Positions 26,897-35,657 of a DNA stretch of 64,000 bases are shown one piece after another (positions within the stretch are counted from its first letter, which is position 1; each line of letters opens with the position of its first letter). Both the position numbers and the translations under genes were made by a program. This stretch comes from CBDHGY01 sp965263325. Its GTDB lineage: Bacteria > Pseudomonadota > Alphaproteobacteria > Caulobacterales > Hyphomonadaceae. The notes below the pieces were generated by a model that saw only the letters and a program-made list of their open reading frames with translations, was not told the origin of the DNA and ran no database searches. The stretch is taken from the NCBI GenBank assembly GCA_965263325.1, contig CBDHGY010000002.1, forward strand, positions 2,542,001 to 2,606,000, written 5' to 3'.

Positions 26897-28534
26897 ATGA
26901 GCGACGTGGGCGAGGCGGCAACGCAAAAGGGATTTCTGGGCTGGGTCGAGCGAACCGGCAACAAATTGCCAGATCCGGTTTTTATCTTCTTCTATCTGAT
27001 TATTGCGCTCATGATTATCTCGGTGGCTGTCGCGCTGTTAGGCGGAAATGCGACGCTCAGTGAGCAAGTTTTGTCCGGTATGCCGGATAGCCAGAAGACG
27101 CGGTTCTCCATCGGTGACGATGGTGTCATCCCGGCGATCAGTCTGCTTTCCTCGGAAAATATCGCCCGGCTCTGGACTGAAATGCCGAAGACCTTCACCC
27201 ACTTCCATCCACTTGGTTACGTGCTCGTCGTAATGCTCGGAGCAGGAGTTGCGGAGAGATCAGGGCTTTTTGCCAGCGCCATGCGCTCGGCCTTGCGCAG
27301 TGCGCCGACATCTCTTCTGACGCCAGTGGTGGCGCTCGTCGCGATGATCGGAAACCACGCTGCCGACGCCGCTTATGTCGTTCTGATCCCGCTCGCCGCG
27401 ATTGTGTTTGCAACAGCCGGTCGTCATCCGCTTGCCGGTATTGCCGCGGGATTTGCGGGCGTCTCCGGCGGGTTTTCTGCCAATGTCGCTCCGGGGCAGC
27501 TCGACGCGCTGCTGTATGGCATCACCGAAGAGGCCGGTACGATCCTGATGCAGGACTACAATGCAAATATCGCTGGGAATTGGTGGTTTATTCTCGCGCT
27601 GCTGGTCATTTATCTGCCGGTTATCTGGTATGTAACGGACCGCATCATCGAACCGCGGCTAGGTAAATGGGAAGCAACGGGTGCTGACGCGGATAATTAC
27701 GCAGACGAGAATGCCCCGCTCACACCGGAACAGAAGAAGGGTCTGAGCTATGCAGGGCTCGCGCTTTTGGGCGTTGTTGGTCTTTGGACTGCGATGACGA
27801 TCGGGCCGGGCACACCGCTAATAGATGAAACGGCTTGTTCAGGCGAAAAACTGGCGAGCGGCGACTGTAGCCCAATCGCAAATTATACGCCTTTCTTCCA
27901 ATCGCTCGTCGGCGGATTCCTGGTATTGTTCCTGGCAACAGGCTGGGCATACGGTGCGGCAGCAGGCACGATCAAAAACCACCGCGATCTTGTAGCCATG
28001 ATGGCGGAAGCGATGAAAGATATGGGATATTATCTTGTGCTGGCTTTCGCTGCTGCACACTTCGTAGCGATGTTCCAATGGTCGAACCTTGGTCTGATCT
28101 CTGCCGTCCATGGGGCGAATGCGATTGAGGCGTCCGGATTGCCGCTGCCTGTCTTGCTTGGAATTATCGTATTGTTCTCAGCGCTGATTAATCTGTTCGT
28201 TGGGTCGGCCTCGGCAAAATGGGCGCTGCTCGCGCCCATCATGGTTCCCATGCTCATGCTGCTCGGGATTAGTCCGGATGGAGCAACAGCGGTTTACCGA
28301 GTCGGCGATGGTGCAACGAATATCATCACGCCGCTGATGGTTTATTTCCCGCTGATTCTGGTTTTCGCGCAGCGCTGGAAATCTGATTTTGGCCTTGGCA
28401 GTTTGACGGCCATGATGATCCCATATTCCATATGGATGCTCTTCACAGGCGTGCTGCTTGTCGTGGCTTGGGTGTATCTCGGCTGGGATCTCGGACCCGG
28501 CGCGCCAATGGAATTTAAACTGCCAGGCACTTGA
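26897..28534 (+). CDS. AbgT family transporter
   Basis: A 545-residue inner-membrane transporter with about 11-13 helices. GWVERTGNKLPDPVFIFFYLI, VMLGAGVAERSGLFASAMR, MIGNHAADAAYVVLIPLAA, FVGSASAKWALLAPIMVPML and YRVGDGATNIITPLM are AbgT signatures. Relatives take up p-aminobenzoyl-glutamate (AbgT) or export sulfonamide-type antimetabolites (MtrF, YdaH); which applies cannot be told. It sits between chvG and EIIA, where Caulobacter-type loci usually carry hprK. Confidence 0.92.
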   Translation: MSDVGEAATQKGFLGWVERTGNKLPDPVFIFFYLIIALMIISVAVALLGGNATLSEQVLSGMPDSQKTRFSIGDDGVIPAISLLSSENIARLWTEMPKTFTHFHPLGYVLVVMLGAGVAERSGLFASAMRSALRSAPTSLLTPVVALVAMIGNHAADAAYVVLIPLAAIVFATAGRHPLAGIAAGFAGVSGGFSANVAPGQLDALLYGITEEAGTILMQDYNANIAGNWWFILALLVIYLPVIWYVTDRIIEPRLGKWEATGADADNYADENAPLTPEQKKGLSYAGLALLGVVGLWTAMTIGPGTPLIDETACSGEKLASGDCSPIANYTPFFQSLVGGFLVLFLATGWAYGAAAGTIKNHRDLVAMMAEAMKDMGYYLVLAFAAAHFVAMFQWSNLGLISAVHGANAIEASGLPLPVLLGIIVLFSALINLFVGSASAKWALLAPIMVPMLMLLGISPDGATAVYRVGDGATNIITPLMVYFPLILVFAQRWKSDFGLGSLTAMMIPYSIWMLFTGVLLVVAWVYLGWDLGPGAPMEFKLPGT

Positions 28535-28586
28535 CGCCGCCAATGCGCGTGGCAACCTGTCACAAAAGCTTTAGGAACGCCCACGC

Positions 28587-28991
28587 ATGATCGGAATTGT
28601 TGTTGTCAGCCATGGTAAACTTGCGCGTGAACTCGTCGCTGCCGCCGAGCATGTGGTGGGTCCGCAGGAATACTTCGAGGCCATATCCATCGAAGCTGAT
28701 GATGATATGGAAGCGCGGCGCGAGCAGATCATTGAAACAGCGCGTGCCTGTGATCGGGGCAAGGGTGTGATTATCCTCACCGATATGTTTGGCGGCACGC
28801 CGTCTAATCTGGCGATTTCGGTTATGCCAAAAGGCAAGATTGAAGTGCTTGCAGGTGTGAATTTGCCGATGCTGATTAAACTGGCCGAAGTGCGTAATGA
28901 TCTCGGTCTGATGGAAGCATGTGAAGCTGCTGCGGAAGCGGCGAAAAAGTACATTTCTATTGCTTCCAAGCTTCTGGAAAAATCAGATTGA
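28587..28991 (+). CDS. PTS mannose-family EIIA component
   Basis: A 134-residue phosphocarrier. MIGIVVVSHGKLARELV places the phospho-accepting His at H9, and VIILTDMFGGTPSNLA is the conserved EIIA-Man loop. No EIIB/EIIC permease genes are present, so it probably belongs to a regulatory PTS with the following HPr, as in other Alphaproteobacteria. The HPr start overlaps its stop by 4 bases. Confidence 0.92.
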   Translation: MIGIVVVSHGKLARELVAAAEHVVGPQEYFEAISIEADDDMEARREQIIETARACDRGKGVIILTDMFGGTPSNLAISVMPKGKIEVLAGVNLPMLIKLAEVRNDLGLMEACEAAAEAAKKYISIASKLLEKSD

Positions 28992-29284
28992 GCGAGCTCA
29001 ATCACTCTCAGCGTGTCCACATCGTGAATAAAAAAGGGCTGCATGCGCGCGCCTCCGCAGCCCTTGCAAAACTCGCTTGTGAATATGAGAGCAAAGTCAC
29101 GATCCATCATGAAGAACTCTCAGCAAGCGCAGATTCGATCATGGATCTGATGATGCTTATCGCCCACCGCGGCGCAGAAATCGAAATTCGTGGGCAAGGC
29201 CCTGATGCGCCGCAGGCCGTCACAGCGATTGCGAGCCTTGTGGCATCTGGCTTTGGCGAACTTAAAGATGACTTGCCGGGATAA
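28988..29284 (+). CDS. ptsH: HPr phosphocarrier protein
   Basis: A 98-residue HPr. The active site is KKGLHARASA with H19, phosphorylated by EI. SADSIMDLMML keeps the serine (S50, equal to Ser46 of Gram-positive HPr) that HPr kinase modifies. The start is TTG 28988, overlapping the EIIA stop as TTGA, which implies translational coupling. No hprK lies in the window although the HPr looks like a kinase substrate. Confidence 0.92.
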   Translation: MSELNHSQRVHIVNKKGLHARASAALAKLACEYESKVTIHHEELSASADSIMDLMMLIAHRGAEIEIRGQGPDAPQAVTAIASLVASGFGELKDDLPG

Positions 29285-29307
29285 GCTGCGGGCTGTATCC
29301 GGCGCGG

Positions 29308-29805
29308 ATGCTTGAAATCATACCAGAAAACCCCGCGCAACATGCCGACAAGATTGAAGCTTTGTATGATGCCACCTTCGGCCCTGGACACTTTGCGAAA
29401 ACCGCAGAGCGCTTGCGAGAGGGAAATGTCTCCCTGCCGCATATCACCCGCGTTGCTGTGCGCGGCGGTGAAGATGTGGTTGGTGTTTGCAGGATCTGGC
29501 CGGTACGTGTGGGGGATGGATCGGTATCCTGCGTATTGGTTGGGCCTGTCGCGGTAGCGCCAAGTATGCAGGGGTCCCGCCTTGGCCTTACCGTAACGGG
29601 CGAAGCCATCGAAGCGGCGACCGATGCCGGATTCGGCGCGGCGCTGCTCGTTGGCATCACGAGCTATTTTGCAGAGATTGGATTTCGTGTCGTTGGCCCG
29701 GGTCAGCTCAAACTCCCGGGGCCGGTTGATTATGGCCGCGTGATGGTGCGAGACCTCGCTATGGATGGCGGAGGTGCGGCGCTGAAAGGCGATGTACGGG
29801 TTTAA
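29308..29805 (+). CDS. GNAT family N-acetyltransferase
   Basis: A 165-residue acetyltransferase of unknown substrate. LVGPVAVAPSMQGSRLGLTVTGEAIEAATDAGF is the acetyl-CoA-binding motif A (RxxGxG variant SRLG). It is followed by ALLVGITSYFAEIGFRVV and the closing PGPVDYGRVMVRDL, as in the YhbS-like subfamily. Starts 24 bases after ptsH and may be in the same transcript. The last 4 bases overlap the convergent VWA gene. Confidence 0.85.
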   Translation: MLEIIPENPAQHADKIEALYDATFGPGHFAKTAERLREGNVSLPHITRVAVRGGEDVVGVCRIWPVRVGDGSVSCVLVGPVAVAPSMQGSRLGLTVTGEAIEAATDAGFGAALLVGITSYFAEIGFRVVGPGQLKLPGPVDYGRVMVRDLAMDGGGAALKGDVRV

Positions 29806-31841
29806 CGCCCTTCCCTGCGCCACGCGAAGAGCAATAGCAAAATCAGCAGTCCCGCGCCAAGAAGGCCCGGCAAAAGCGGCTGGCTTGAGGATGATCTGAC
29901 AGCGTAAGCATCGCGTTCCCTTAGGCCGAGCCAGCTGCCGCCGCTTGCATTCCCGCGGCGGGATACCCGGCGCACATCCGGCAGATTGCCAGCGCTTTCA
30001 TTCACGCGGTAAACGCCGCCGCCGGTGGCGTTGCTCACAGGCTCAAGCACTTCCGTGGAAGACTGCAGATCAGCATACTCTCTCGGGTTTGCCGGGCCAT
30101 TTAGCGTCACAGCTTCTAGACCGCCTGACCGGGCTTTATACAAGCCGAGCTGGTCGATGGGCGCTTCTGCTGCAAACAGGCCAGGTGAGATCCGGCTCCA
30201 TCGCGGCTCGATTGTTGAGCCCTCCGGTGTTTCGATTTCGAGGGCAGGTGCGGTGTCTGACAGTGTGCGAAGCGTCACATTCACCGTGTCGCCCTCAGCG
30301 ACAAGATCAAGCCGGCGTTCTTCCAGCTCAGGTTCTTTCATAAGCCAATGCACCGCGCGCCGGATAAGCTCTGCAAACGGCCCTCCGCCTTCATATCCGC
30401 GCTGCCATAGCCAGATTTGATCTGACATCAATTGCCCAACCCGGCCGTCACCGACGCGGTCGACAACCAGGAGCGGCCGGCCATCCGGTGTTTGCATCAA
30501 GACATCGCCGACGCGCGCGCGCACCTCAATATAGCGCAGCCACCCACCCCAGTCGCGGCCTTGCAATGGCGCAGTGATTGAATGGCGTGTGCCCTCATCT
30601 GTAAGTTCCGGAACGAAGTGGCCGGTATCGATATCGCCGGTAGGTTCAGCCGGTAAAACTGCGGCAAGCGGCGTGCGGTGCAAACTCGCGCCTCCCGCAA
30701 ATGGTTCACCTGCGATCAGCAGCATCGCGCCGCCTTCGTCGACATAACGCGCCATGTTAGAGAGGTAGGAAAAAGTCACCACGCCCCGGCGCTCATATTG
30801 GTCAAAGATAATCAGATCGAACTCTTTGAGCTTGTCTTCGAATAATTCCTCTGTTGGGAAAGCAATCAGCGCGAGCTCCTCAAGCGGCGTTACGTCCGTT
30901 TTGAAAGGTGGGCGCAAAATCGTGAAATGAACCAGATCGACCGACGGATCAGACTTCAGAAGATCTCGCCACACGCGGCCAGACGCATTTGGCCTGCCTG
31001 TTACAAGCAAGACCCGTAATCTGTCGCGAACACCTGATACCGTTGCGGCTGTACGATTGTTTGCAAGCGTGAGCTCTTCATCACCAGGTTCAGCTTCGAT
31101 GACGACGATGTTGCCGCCGCGCCGTTCGATTTCTATGGGAAGCGGTGTCTCGCGTCCGCTGTCGACGGATATTGTTCTTGGTTCACCGCCATTGACAGAT
31201 ACCTGAAGACGGATGCGCCCGCCATTTGGATCATCTGCGCGAACGACGAAGTTTGCGCGCTCACCGACAATGCCGAAATCAGGACCTTCCACAATCTCAA
31301 CCCGCCGGTCACCTTTGTCAGGGTCGCCAACGACGATACCATGAACCGGACCGAAGACTGATGCGCGCGCATTATCTGCGGGCAAGTCATGGATTTGCCC
31401 GTCTGTGATAAAAATTGTGCCGGCAATTCGGTCGCGCGGCACGTCCGCCATCAACGCTTCAAGCGCAGTAAAGAGGTTGGTGCCATCTGCCTTGGGGTCG
31501 GACTCGATAAAACGAAGATCGAGACTTTCATCCTGATCAAGATTTGCTTTGAGTTTTTCGTAAGCGGCCGCCGCAGCCGCGGCGCGCTCCCCGAAACTCA
31601 TGCTCTCGGATTTGTCCAGCACAATCGCTGCAACCGATGTTAGGGGTTCACGCTCCTCCTCAACGATCGCAGGATTTGCGAGCGCCGCTGTTAGCAGCGT
31701 CAGCGCCAGGCCGCGCGTCAGCCAGGCACGGCCGCGGAAGACGAGATAAGCAATCCAGGCGAGCCCCGCGATTGCCGCAACAAGCCACAACAACGGCCAG
31801 CCAAGCAAAGGCTCAAATCCAAGTCGGGTGACGTCAATCAT
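29802..31841 (-). CDS. Membrane protein with VWA-like domain, last gene of MoxR operon
   Basis: A 679-residue protein. Two N-terminal helices (about 13-35 and 40-58) are followed by a VWA-like domain with metal-site motif VLDKSESMSFG (DxSxS) and FITDGQIHDLP. Beta-sandwich segments come next, then a GATase1-like part (VLLVTGRPNASGRVWRDLL, IIFDQYERRGVVTFS, GGAMLLIAG), and a C-terminal helix LLPGLLGAGLLILLLLFAW. It overlaps the DUF4159 gene by 8 bases. The layout is that of the conserved partner in MoxR-DUF58-BatA operons, linked in some bacteria to envelope stress and metal loading of periplasmic complexes. Confidence 0.82.
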   Translation of the reverse strand: MIDVTRLGFEPLLGWPLLWLVAAIAGLAWIAYLVFRGRAWLTRGLALTLLTAALANPAIVEEEREPLTSVAAIVLDKSESMSFGERAAAAAAAYEKLKANLDQDESLDLRFIESDPKADGTNLFTALEALMADVPRDRIAGTIFITDGQIHDLPADNARASVFGPVHGIVVGDPDKGDRRVEIVEGPDFGIVGERANFVVRADDPNGGRIRLQVSVNGGEPRTISVDSGRETPLPIEIERRGGNIVVIEAEPGDEELTLANNRTAATVSGVRDRLRVLLVTGRPNASGRVWRDLLKSDPSVDLVHFTILRPPFKTDVTPLEELALIAFPTEELFEDKLKEFDLIIFDQYERRGVVTFSYLSNMARYVDEGGAMLLIAGEPFAGGASLHRTPLAAVLPAEPTGDIDTGHFVPELTDEGTRHSITAPLQGRDWGGWLRYIEVRARVGDVLMQTPDGRPLLVVDRVGDGRVGQLMSDQIWLWQRGYEGGGPFAELIRRAVHWLMKEPELEERRLDLVAEGDTVNVTLRTLSDTAPALEIETPEGSTIEPRWSRISPGLFAAEAPIDQLGLYKARSGGLEAVTLNGPANPREYADLQSSTEVLEPVSNATGGGVYRVNESAGNLPDVRRVSRRGNASGGSWLGLRERDAYAVRSSSSQPLLPGLLGAGLLILLLLFAWRREGR

Positions 31842-34644
31842 CTTCGCCCTCCCTTCTCAAGATATCCTCCAGCTCGATCTCATCTCTGCCAGTCGGTGTG
31901 CGTCCCGATCGCTCCCACCAGGCAGGCAAATGTACCTGATCTTCTTTGTAATTTCCGGTGAGGATATACATCACGAGATTTACGCCGAACCTGTTTGCCA
32001 TTTCGCGTTGCTGCTGTCCGCCATCGACGGAATACAAGGGACGCCCGCGCTCATCAATTGCCCAGGCTGCCGCCCAGTCTGCGTCACCAATGAACAGTCT
32101 TGAGACACCGTCGCCGCGACGCTGGCTTGCGTCTGCTGCAGGTGCTTCGATCCACAATGAGCGACCTGTGAAGCGGCCGGGGAATCCGTCGAGTAGATAG
32201 AAGCTTCGGGTCAGCACATGGTCGCGCGGAACAGGTGCCATAGCCGGGGCATCGAGGCCCTCAAGCATGGTTTCTATCGGCGTAAAATCAGCTGCCTGAC
32301 CAACGGTGCCACCAGTTCTGGTATCGATAATCAGCGCCCCACCGCTGCGCAGATAAGTATTCAGGCGTTCGATCGCTTCTGGCCCGACCGGCTCTCGGCT
32401 TGGCGGAAGCGCAAAATAGATGAGCGGATACAGTTCGAGCGCGTCGGTCTCAAGATTGAGGGCATGGGGAAGTTCAGGTTCCACGGATGTGCGCAAATAA
32501 AGTATTCGAGACAGCCCGATGAGGCCGCTACGCGTGGCTTCGTCGGTGCGCGCATCACCAGTTTGAACGTATCCAAAGCGGATCGACAACGCCGCTTCTT
32601 CGGCTTTTGTGAGCTCAGCATTGGCGGAATTGTCAGAACCGAAGCCAGGGTTCCCAAACACATTTTGAGCATCAGCATTCGGCGCGCCCAACAATCCGAG
32701 CGCGGCGATTCCGCCGGCGACTGATGCGGTCGCTTTTCTCATTCGCGGCAATCGCCCAGCGACGGACAGGGCAATCAACAGGTCAAGCGCGAGCAGGATC
32801 ATCGCGCCGCCGAGTAACCATCCGCCAAGCGCGAAAGTTTTGGCTTCCGCATCGCCGAGCAGAACCGCGCCCGCAGGCCAATCGGAAATGAGTGTCGGCC
32901 GCTCGCCCGCCGCTGCGTTCACCGCGCGTGTGCCAGCCGGCCCCTGATACAGGCCGGGCGGGTTCACTTCCGACGGCGTTATGTCTGCAAATTCGGTTGC
33001 GGCGATGGGGGCGGCGGTATCTGCCGGGCGGTCCGGGCGGCCATATCCATCAAGAACCAGAAGGGGGGCATACGTTCCCTCGCCATCATCCACCGCCTCT
33101 CCTTTGCCGGCAGCAATTGAGCGGCGCAGCATTTGCGCAAACACACCCGAATAGGGCAGGTTCGACCAGTCCGGTCCGGCGGTGATATGAAAAAGAATAA
33201 CTGACCCGGCGCCTCTTTTATCTGCTGTTACTAACGGTGATCCATCTTCCAGACGTGCCCAGGTTTTTGCCTGTAAGTCTGGAGCAGGCTCCGCCAGAAC
33301 CTGTTGTTTCACCAGGGCATCTTCAGGCGGGCGCAATCCAGCAAAGGGTGAGGTCTCAGGAAAGTCAGCGATCTTTTGAGGCTCGTCCCAGGCAAGCGAT
33401 CCACCGAGTGCACGCGAAGAGCGGCGCAGCGGTGTTGGCACGAGTTCATCACCTTGCGCAGCGACACGAGGGCCAGCAAAGCGTATGAGAGCGCCGCCTG
33501 ACTCTACCCAGTTTGTGAGTGGTTCGAGCTGCGTCGGCGGTACCGCGCCGATGTCCGTTAGAATAATGGCGTCCGGAGATGAGGCGATAACGTCTTCCAG
33601 CTCGCCTTCGGTCAGTGTTGCGAAGGGCTTCAAAGCCTGCCGGACATAATGAACATCGGAAAGAAGCGGCTGAGCCACATCTCCTAGAGAGACGAGGCCC
33701 ACCCGGCGCGAGCGATCGGCGCTATCCCAGAGCCAAACGGTTCCTGCGCCTTGTCGCCCGGTTGCAACAAATCTGGAAATGCGGGCAAGGGCTGCGGCCG
33801 GCAGTGTGAAGCGCGCCTCAGCATCCCGGCGACCTTGTTCAAAGGAGGCCTCAGCTGTTGCAAGCGCTGACCCATCCAGCGTCAACGCCGAGACATAATG
33901 CGTTTCGACACCATCTTCGCTGGCGCGGCGCAGAGTAACGCTGACGCCGTTTGGATCTGCGTTGATTTCGGTAATCGCTGCCGCGCCTTTAGGCGGCGCA
34001 GCATATATTGAGAGCGGCGCAATATCTGATAGTGCGCGGGCGAACGCGGTTCCAGATCCTGCTTCCAGCCCATCGGTTGCCCACAGAATGCGCTCTGGGC
34101 GAAGGCCCGTTTCCTCTAGTCGTTTCAGAGCATCGGAGCGATCTGTGCTCCAGGATAGTGGTTCAAGCGAGGCAATGCGGCGGCTCATTTCTGCGCGCGT
34201 CAACCGGTCGCCGGGACTGGAATTTAGCGTCCGCGGGGCGGTGAGCAACAAATGAGTGGGTGTGTCCCGGGTGGCAGTATCGAGTACGCTGTCGGCTGCT
34301 GAAACAAGTTCATTCCATCGCGGCGCAGAGGCCCACCCATTATCCATCACAATTAAAAGCGCGCCAGTCTCGCCGCCATCCTTCGCAGCGCCCGGTGCAT
34401 ATACCGGGAGCGAGAGACCGATTAGAGCCGCTGCGGCTGCAATCATTCTCATAAGCAATAGCCAAAACGGTGTACGTGCGGGGGTTTCTTCACGCGGATC
34501 AATTTGATCTAGCAACCGCATGCTCGGTAACGCGGCATCTTTAGGTGTTGGCGGTGTAGCGCGAAGCACCCAGTAAATTATGGGTAGGGCAATCAAGCCA
34601 AGAAGCGCAAGCGGCGCGCCGAACAGGAATGGGCCGAGTGTCAT
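31834..34644 (-). CDS. BatA/aerotolerance N-terminal domain plus DUF4159 protein
   Basis: A 936-residue inner-membrane protein. Residues 1-80 are the BatA-type double helix (FGAPLALLGLIALPIIYWVLRATPP and WLLLMRMIAAAAALIGLSLPVY). The middle is a large exported region with VWA-like and GATase-like folds (RILWATDGLEAGS, IILTDIGAVPP). A helix near ALGGWLLGGAMILLALDLL precedes the DUF4159 domain (about 690-930: SIRFGYVQTG, YPLIYFALPPSREPVG, YLRSGGALIIDTRTG). It overlaps the DUF58 gene by 4 bases (ATGA) and its downstream partner by 8, so the whole set is one tight operon. Confidence 0.87.
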   Translation of the reverse strand: MTLGPFLFGAPLALLGLIALPIIYWVLRATPPTPKDAALPSMRLLDQIDPREETPARTPFWLLLMRMIAAAAALIGLSLPVYAPGAAKDGGETGALLIVMDNGWASAPRWNELVSAADSVLDTATRDTPTHLLLTAPRTLNSSPGDRLTRAEMSRRIASLEPLSWSTDRSDALKRLEETGLRPERILWATDGLEAGSGTAFARALSDIAPLSIYAAPPKGAAAITEINADPNGVSVTLRRASEDGVETHYVSALTLDGSALATAEASFEQGRRDAEARFTLPAAALARISRFVATGRQGAGTVWLWDSADRSRRVGLVSLGDVAQPLLSDVHYVRQALKPFATLTEGELEDVIASSPDAIILTDIGAVPPTQLEPLTNWVESGGALIRFAGPRVAAQGDELVPTPLRRSSRALGGSLAWDEPQKIADFPETSPFAGLRPPEDALVKQQVLAEPAPDLQAKTWARLEDGSPLVTADKRGAGSVILFHITAGPDWSNLPYSGVFAQMLRRSIAAGKGEAVDDGEGTYAPLLVLDGYGRPDRPADTAAPIAATEFADITPSEVNPPGLYQGPAGTRAVNAAAGERPTLISDWPAGAVLLGDAEAKTFALGGWLLGGAMILLALDLLIALSVAGRLPRMRKATASVAGGIAALGLLGAPNADAQNVFGNPGFGSDNSANAELTKAEEAALSIRFGYVQTGDARTDEATRSGLIGLSRILYLRTSVEPELPHALNLETDALELYPLIYFALPPSREPVGPEAIERLNTYLRSGGALIIDTRTGGTVGQAADFTPIETMLEGLDAPAMAPVPRDHVLTRSFYLLDGFPGRFTGRSLWIEAPAADASQRRGDGVSRLFIGDADWAAAWAIDERGRPLYSVDGGQQQREMANRFGVNLVMYILTGNYKEDQVHLPAWWERSGRTPTGRDEIELEDILRREGEDD

Positions 34645-35516
34645 AATTTCGCTCCTAGTGATTCCAGAGCGAATTTCATGCGTCCCGCCGTCTGTACGAT
34701 TGGGTCGCTTGTGCGATGGGCGACGAAGCGCCAGCCAATCTGCGACGCGAGGGTTTTGATGGCTTCGCGATGCGACGCAAAGATCTGCTTGTATTCGTCA
34801 GAGACGGTTTCCGCGCGGCCGAGAATACGGCTGAGTTTTTCGCCGGGACGAGAGAATTTCACCCGGCCTTCAAACGGAAAGTCGATTTCGGTGGGATCGC
34901 TTATCGCGAGCAAGACACCTTCCGGACATTTCGCGGCGAGCGCGCCAAGGCGTTTCTTCCAGGTCTCAATTGGATCATAGAAGTCAGACGCGATCACAAG
35001 CCCCGCCGCCGACTTCGGTGCGCCGGGGAAGGGGGGCAGCGATCCGTTCGGGTCGCGGCAGAGATCTTCGCCCAATCGATCAAGCGCGCGTTTGCCGAAG
35101 CTTGGCGTGCGGCCAGAGCCGAGCGCGCCGATGCGCTCGCCTTCTTTCGATAGCAAAACACCGAGCGCGATCATGATGATCTTTGCCACATCGGCTTTTG
35201 TCATCCGGCCTTGCTCACCGCTCCAATCGAAGCCGGGGTGTGGATCGACCCAAAAGAGGAACGTCCGCGCGGTTTCAAGCTCTGTCTCGCGCACGAAGTA
35301 TTGATCGCCCTTGGCTGAGCGGCGCCAGTCAATCCGGTCGGCGGCGTCTTCGGTGGCGTAGCGGCGATACTGCCAGAAATGCTCGCCGGAGCCCGCGCGC
35401 TTACGCCCTGCGGAACCAACATGCGCAGCCTCAGAGGCCTGGGCTTGCAGCGTCACATGCGGCAACTGGCGCGCAATGTGTTCGGCTTCAGCCCGGAGTG
35501 CGGCGAGGGGGGTCAT
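34641..35516 (-). CDS. DUF58 domain protein
   Basis: A 291-residue cytoplasmic or membrane-associated protein. The core DUF58 block is GEHFWQYRRYATEDAADRIDWRRSAKGDQYFVRETELETARTFLFWVD, followed by a VWA-like C-terminus (LVIASDFYDPIETW). It is the standard companion of MoxR ATPases. ATG 35516 has GGAG upstream; an in-frame codon at 35537 falls inside the repeat and is unlikely. The gap to moxR is 141 bases and is filled by a palindromic repeat pair. Confidence 0.9.
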   Translation of the reverse strand: MTPLAALRAEAEHIARQLPHVTLQAQASEAAHVGSAGRKRAGSGEHFWQYRRYATEDAADRIDWRRSAKGDQYFVRETELETARTFLFWVDPHPGFDWSGEQGRMTKADVAKIIMIALGVLLSKEGERIGALGSGRTPSFGKRALDRLGEDLCRDPNGSLPPFPGAPKSAAGLVIASDFYDPIETWKKRLGALAAKCPEGVLLAISDPTEIDFPFEGRVKFSRPGEKLSRILGRAETVSDEYKQIFASHREAIKTLASQIGWRFVAHRTSDPIVQTAGRMKFALESLGAKL

Positions 35517-35534
35517 TGTGCTGCATTCTCCCGC

Positions 35535-35626
35535 CACTCATCCTGAGCGAAGTCGAAGGATGAAGTGGCGCGTTTTTGAGACGACAAGCCAACGCACTCT
35601 AACCCTTCGACTTCGCTCAGGGTGAG
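35535..35626. repeat. Pair of inverted palindromic repeat units between moxR and DUF58 gene
   Basis: CCTGAGCGAAGTCGAAGG (35542-35559) recurs as its exact reverse complement CCTTCGACTTCGCTCAGG (35604-35621). Each unit is itself partly palindromic: the first is bounded by TCATCCT and AGGATGA. The word is like dispersed REP-type units seen between genes in many proteobacterial genomes. It sits inside an operon, so it could form a large RNA hairpin that tunes DUF58 expression relative to moxR. Confidence 0.7.
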
Positions 35627-35657
35627 CGCTTTTGGAAAAATTGAGCGCAACACCAGT

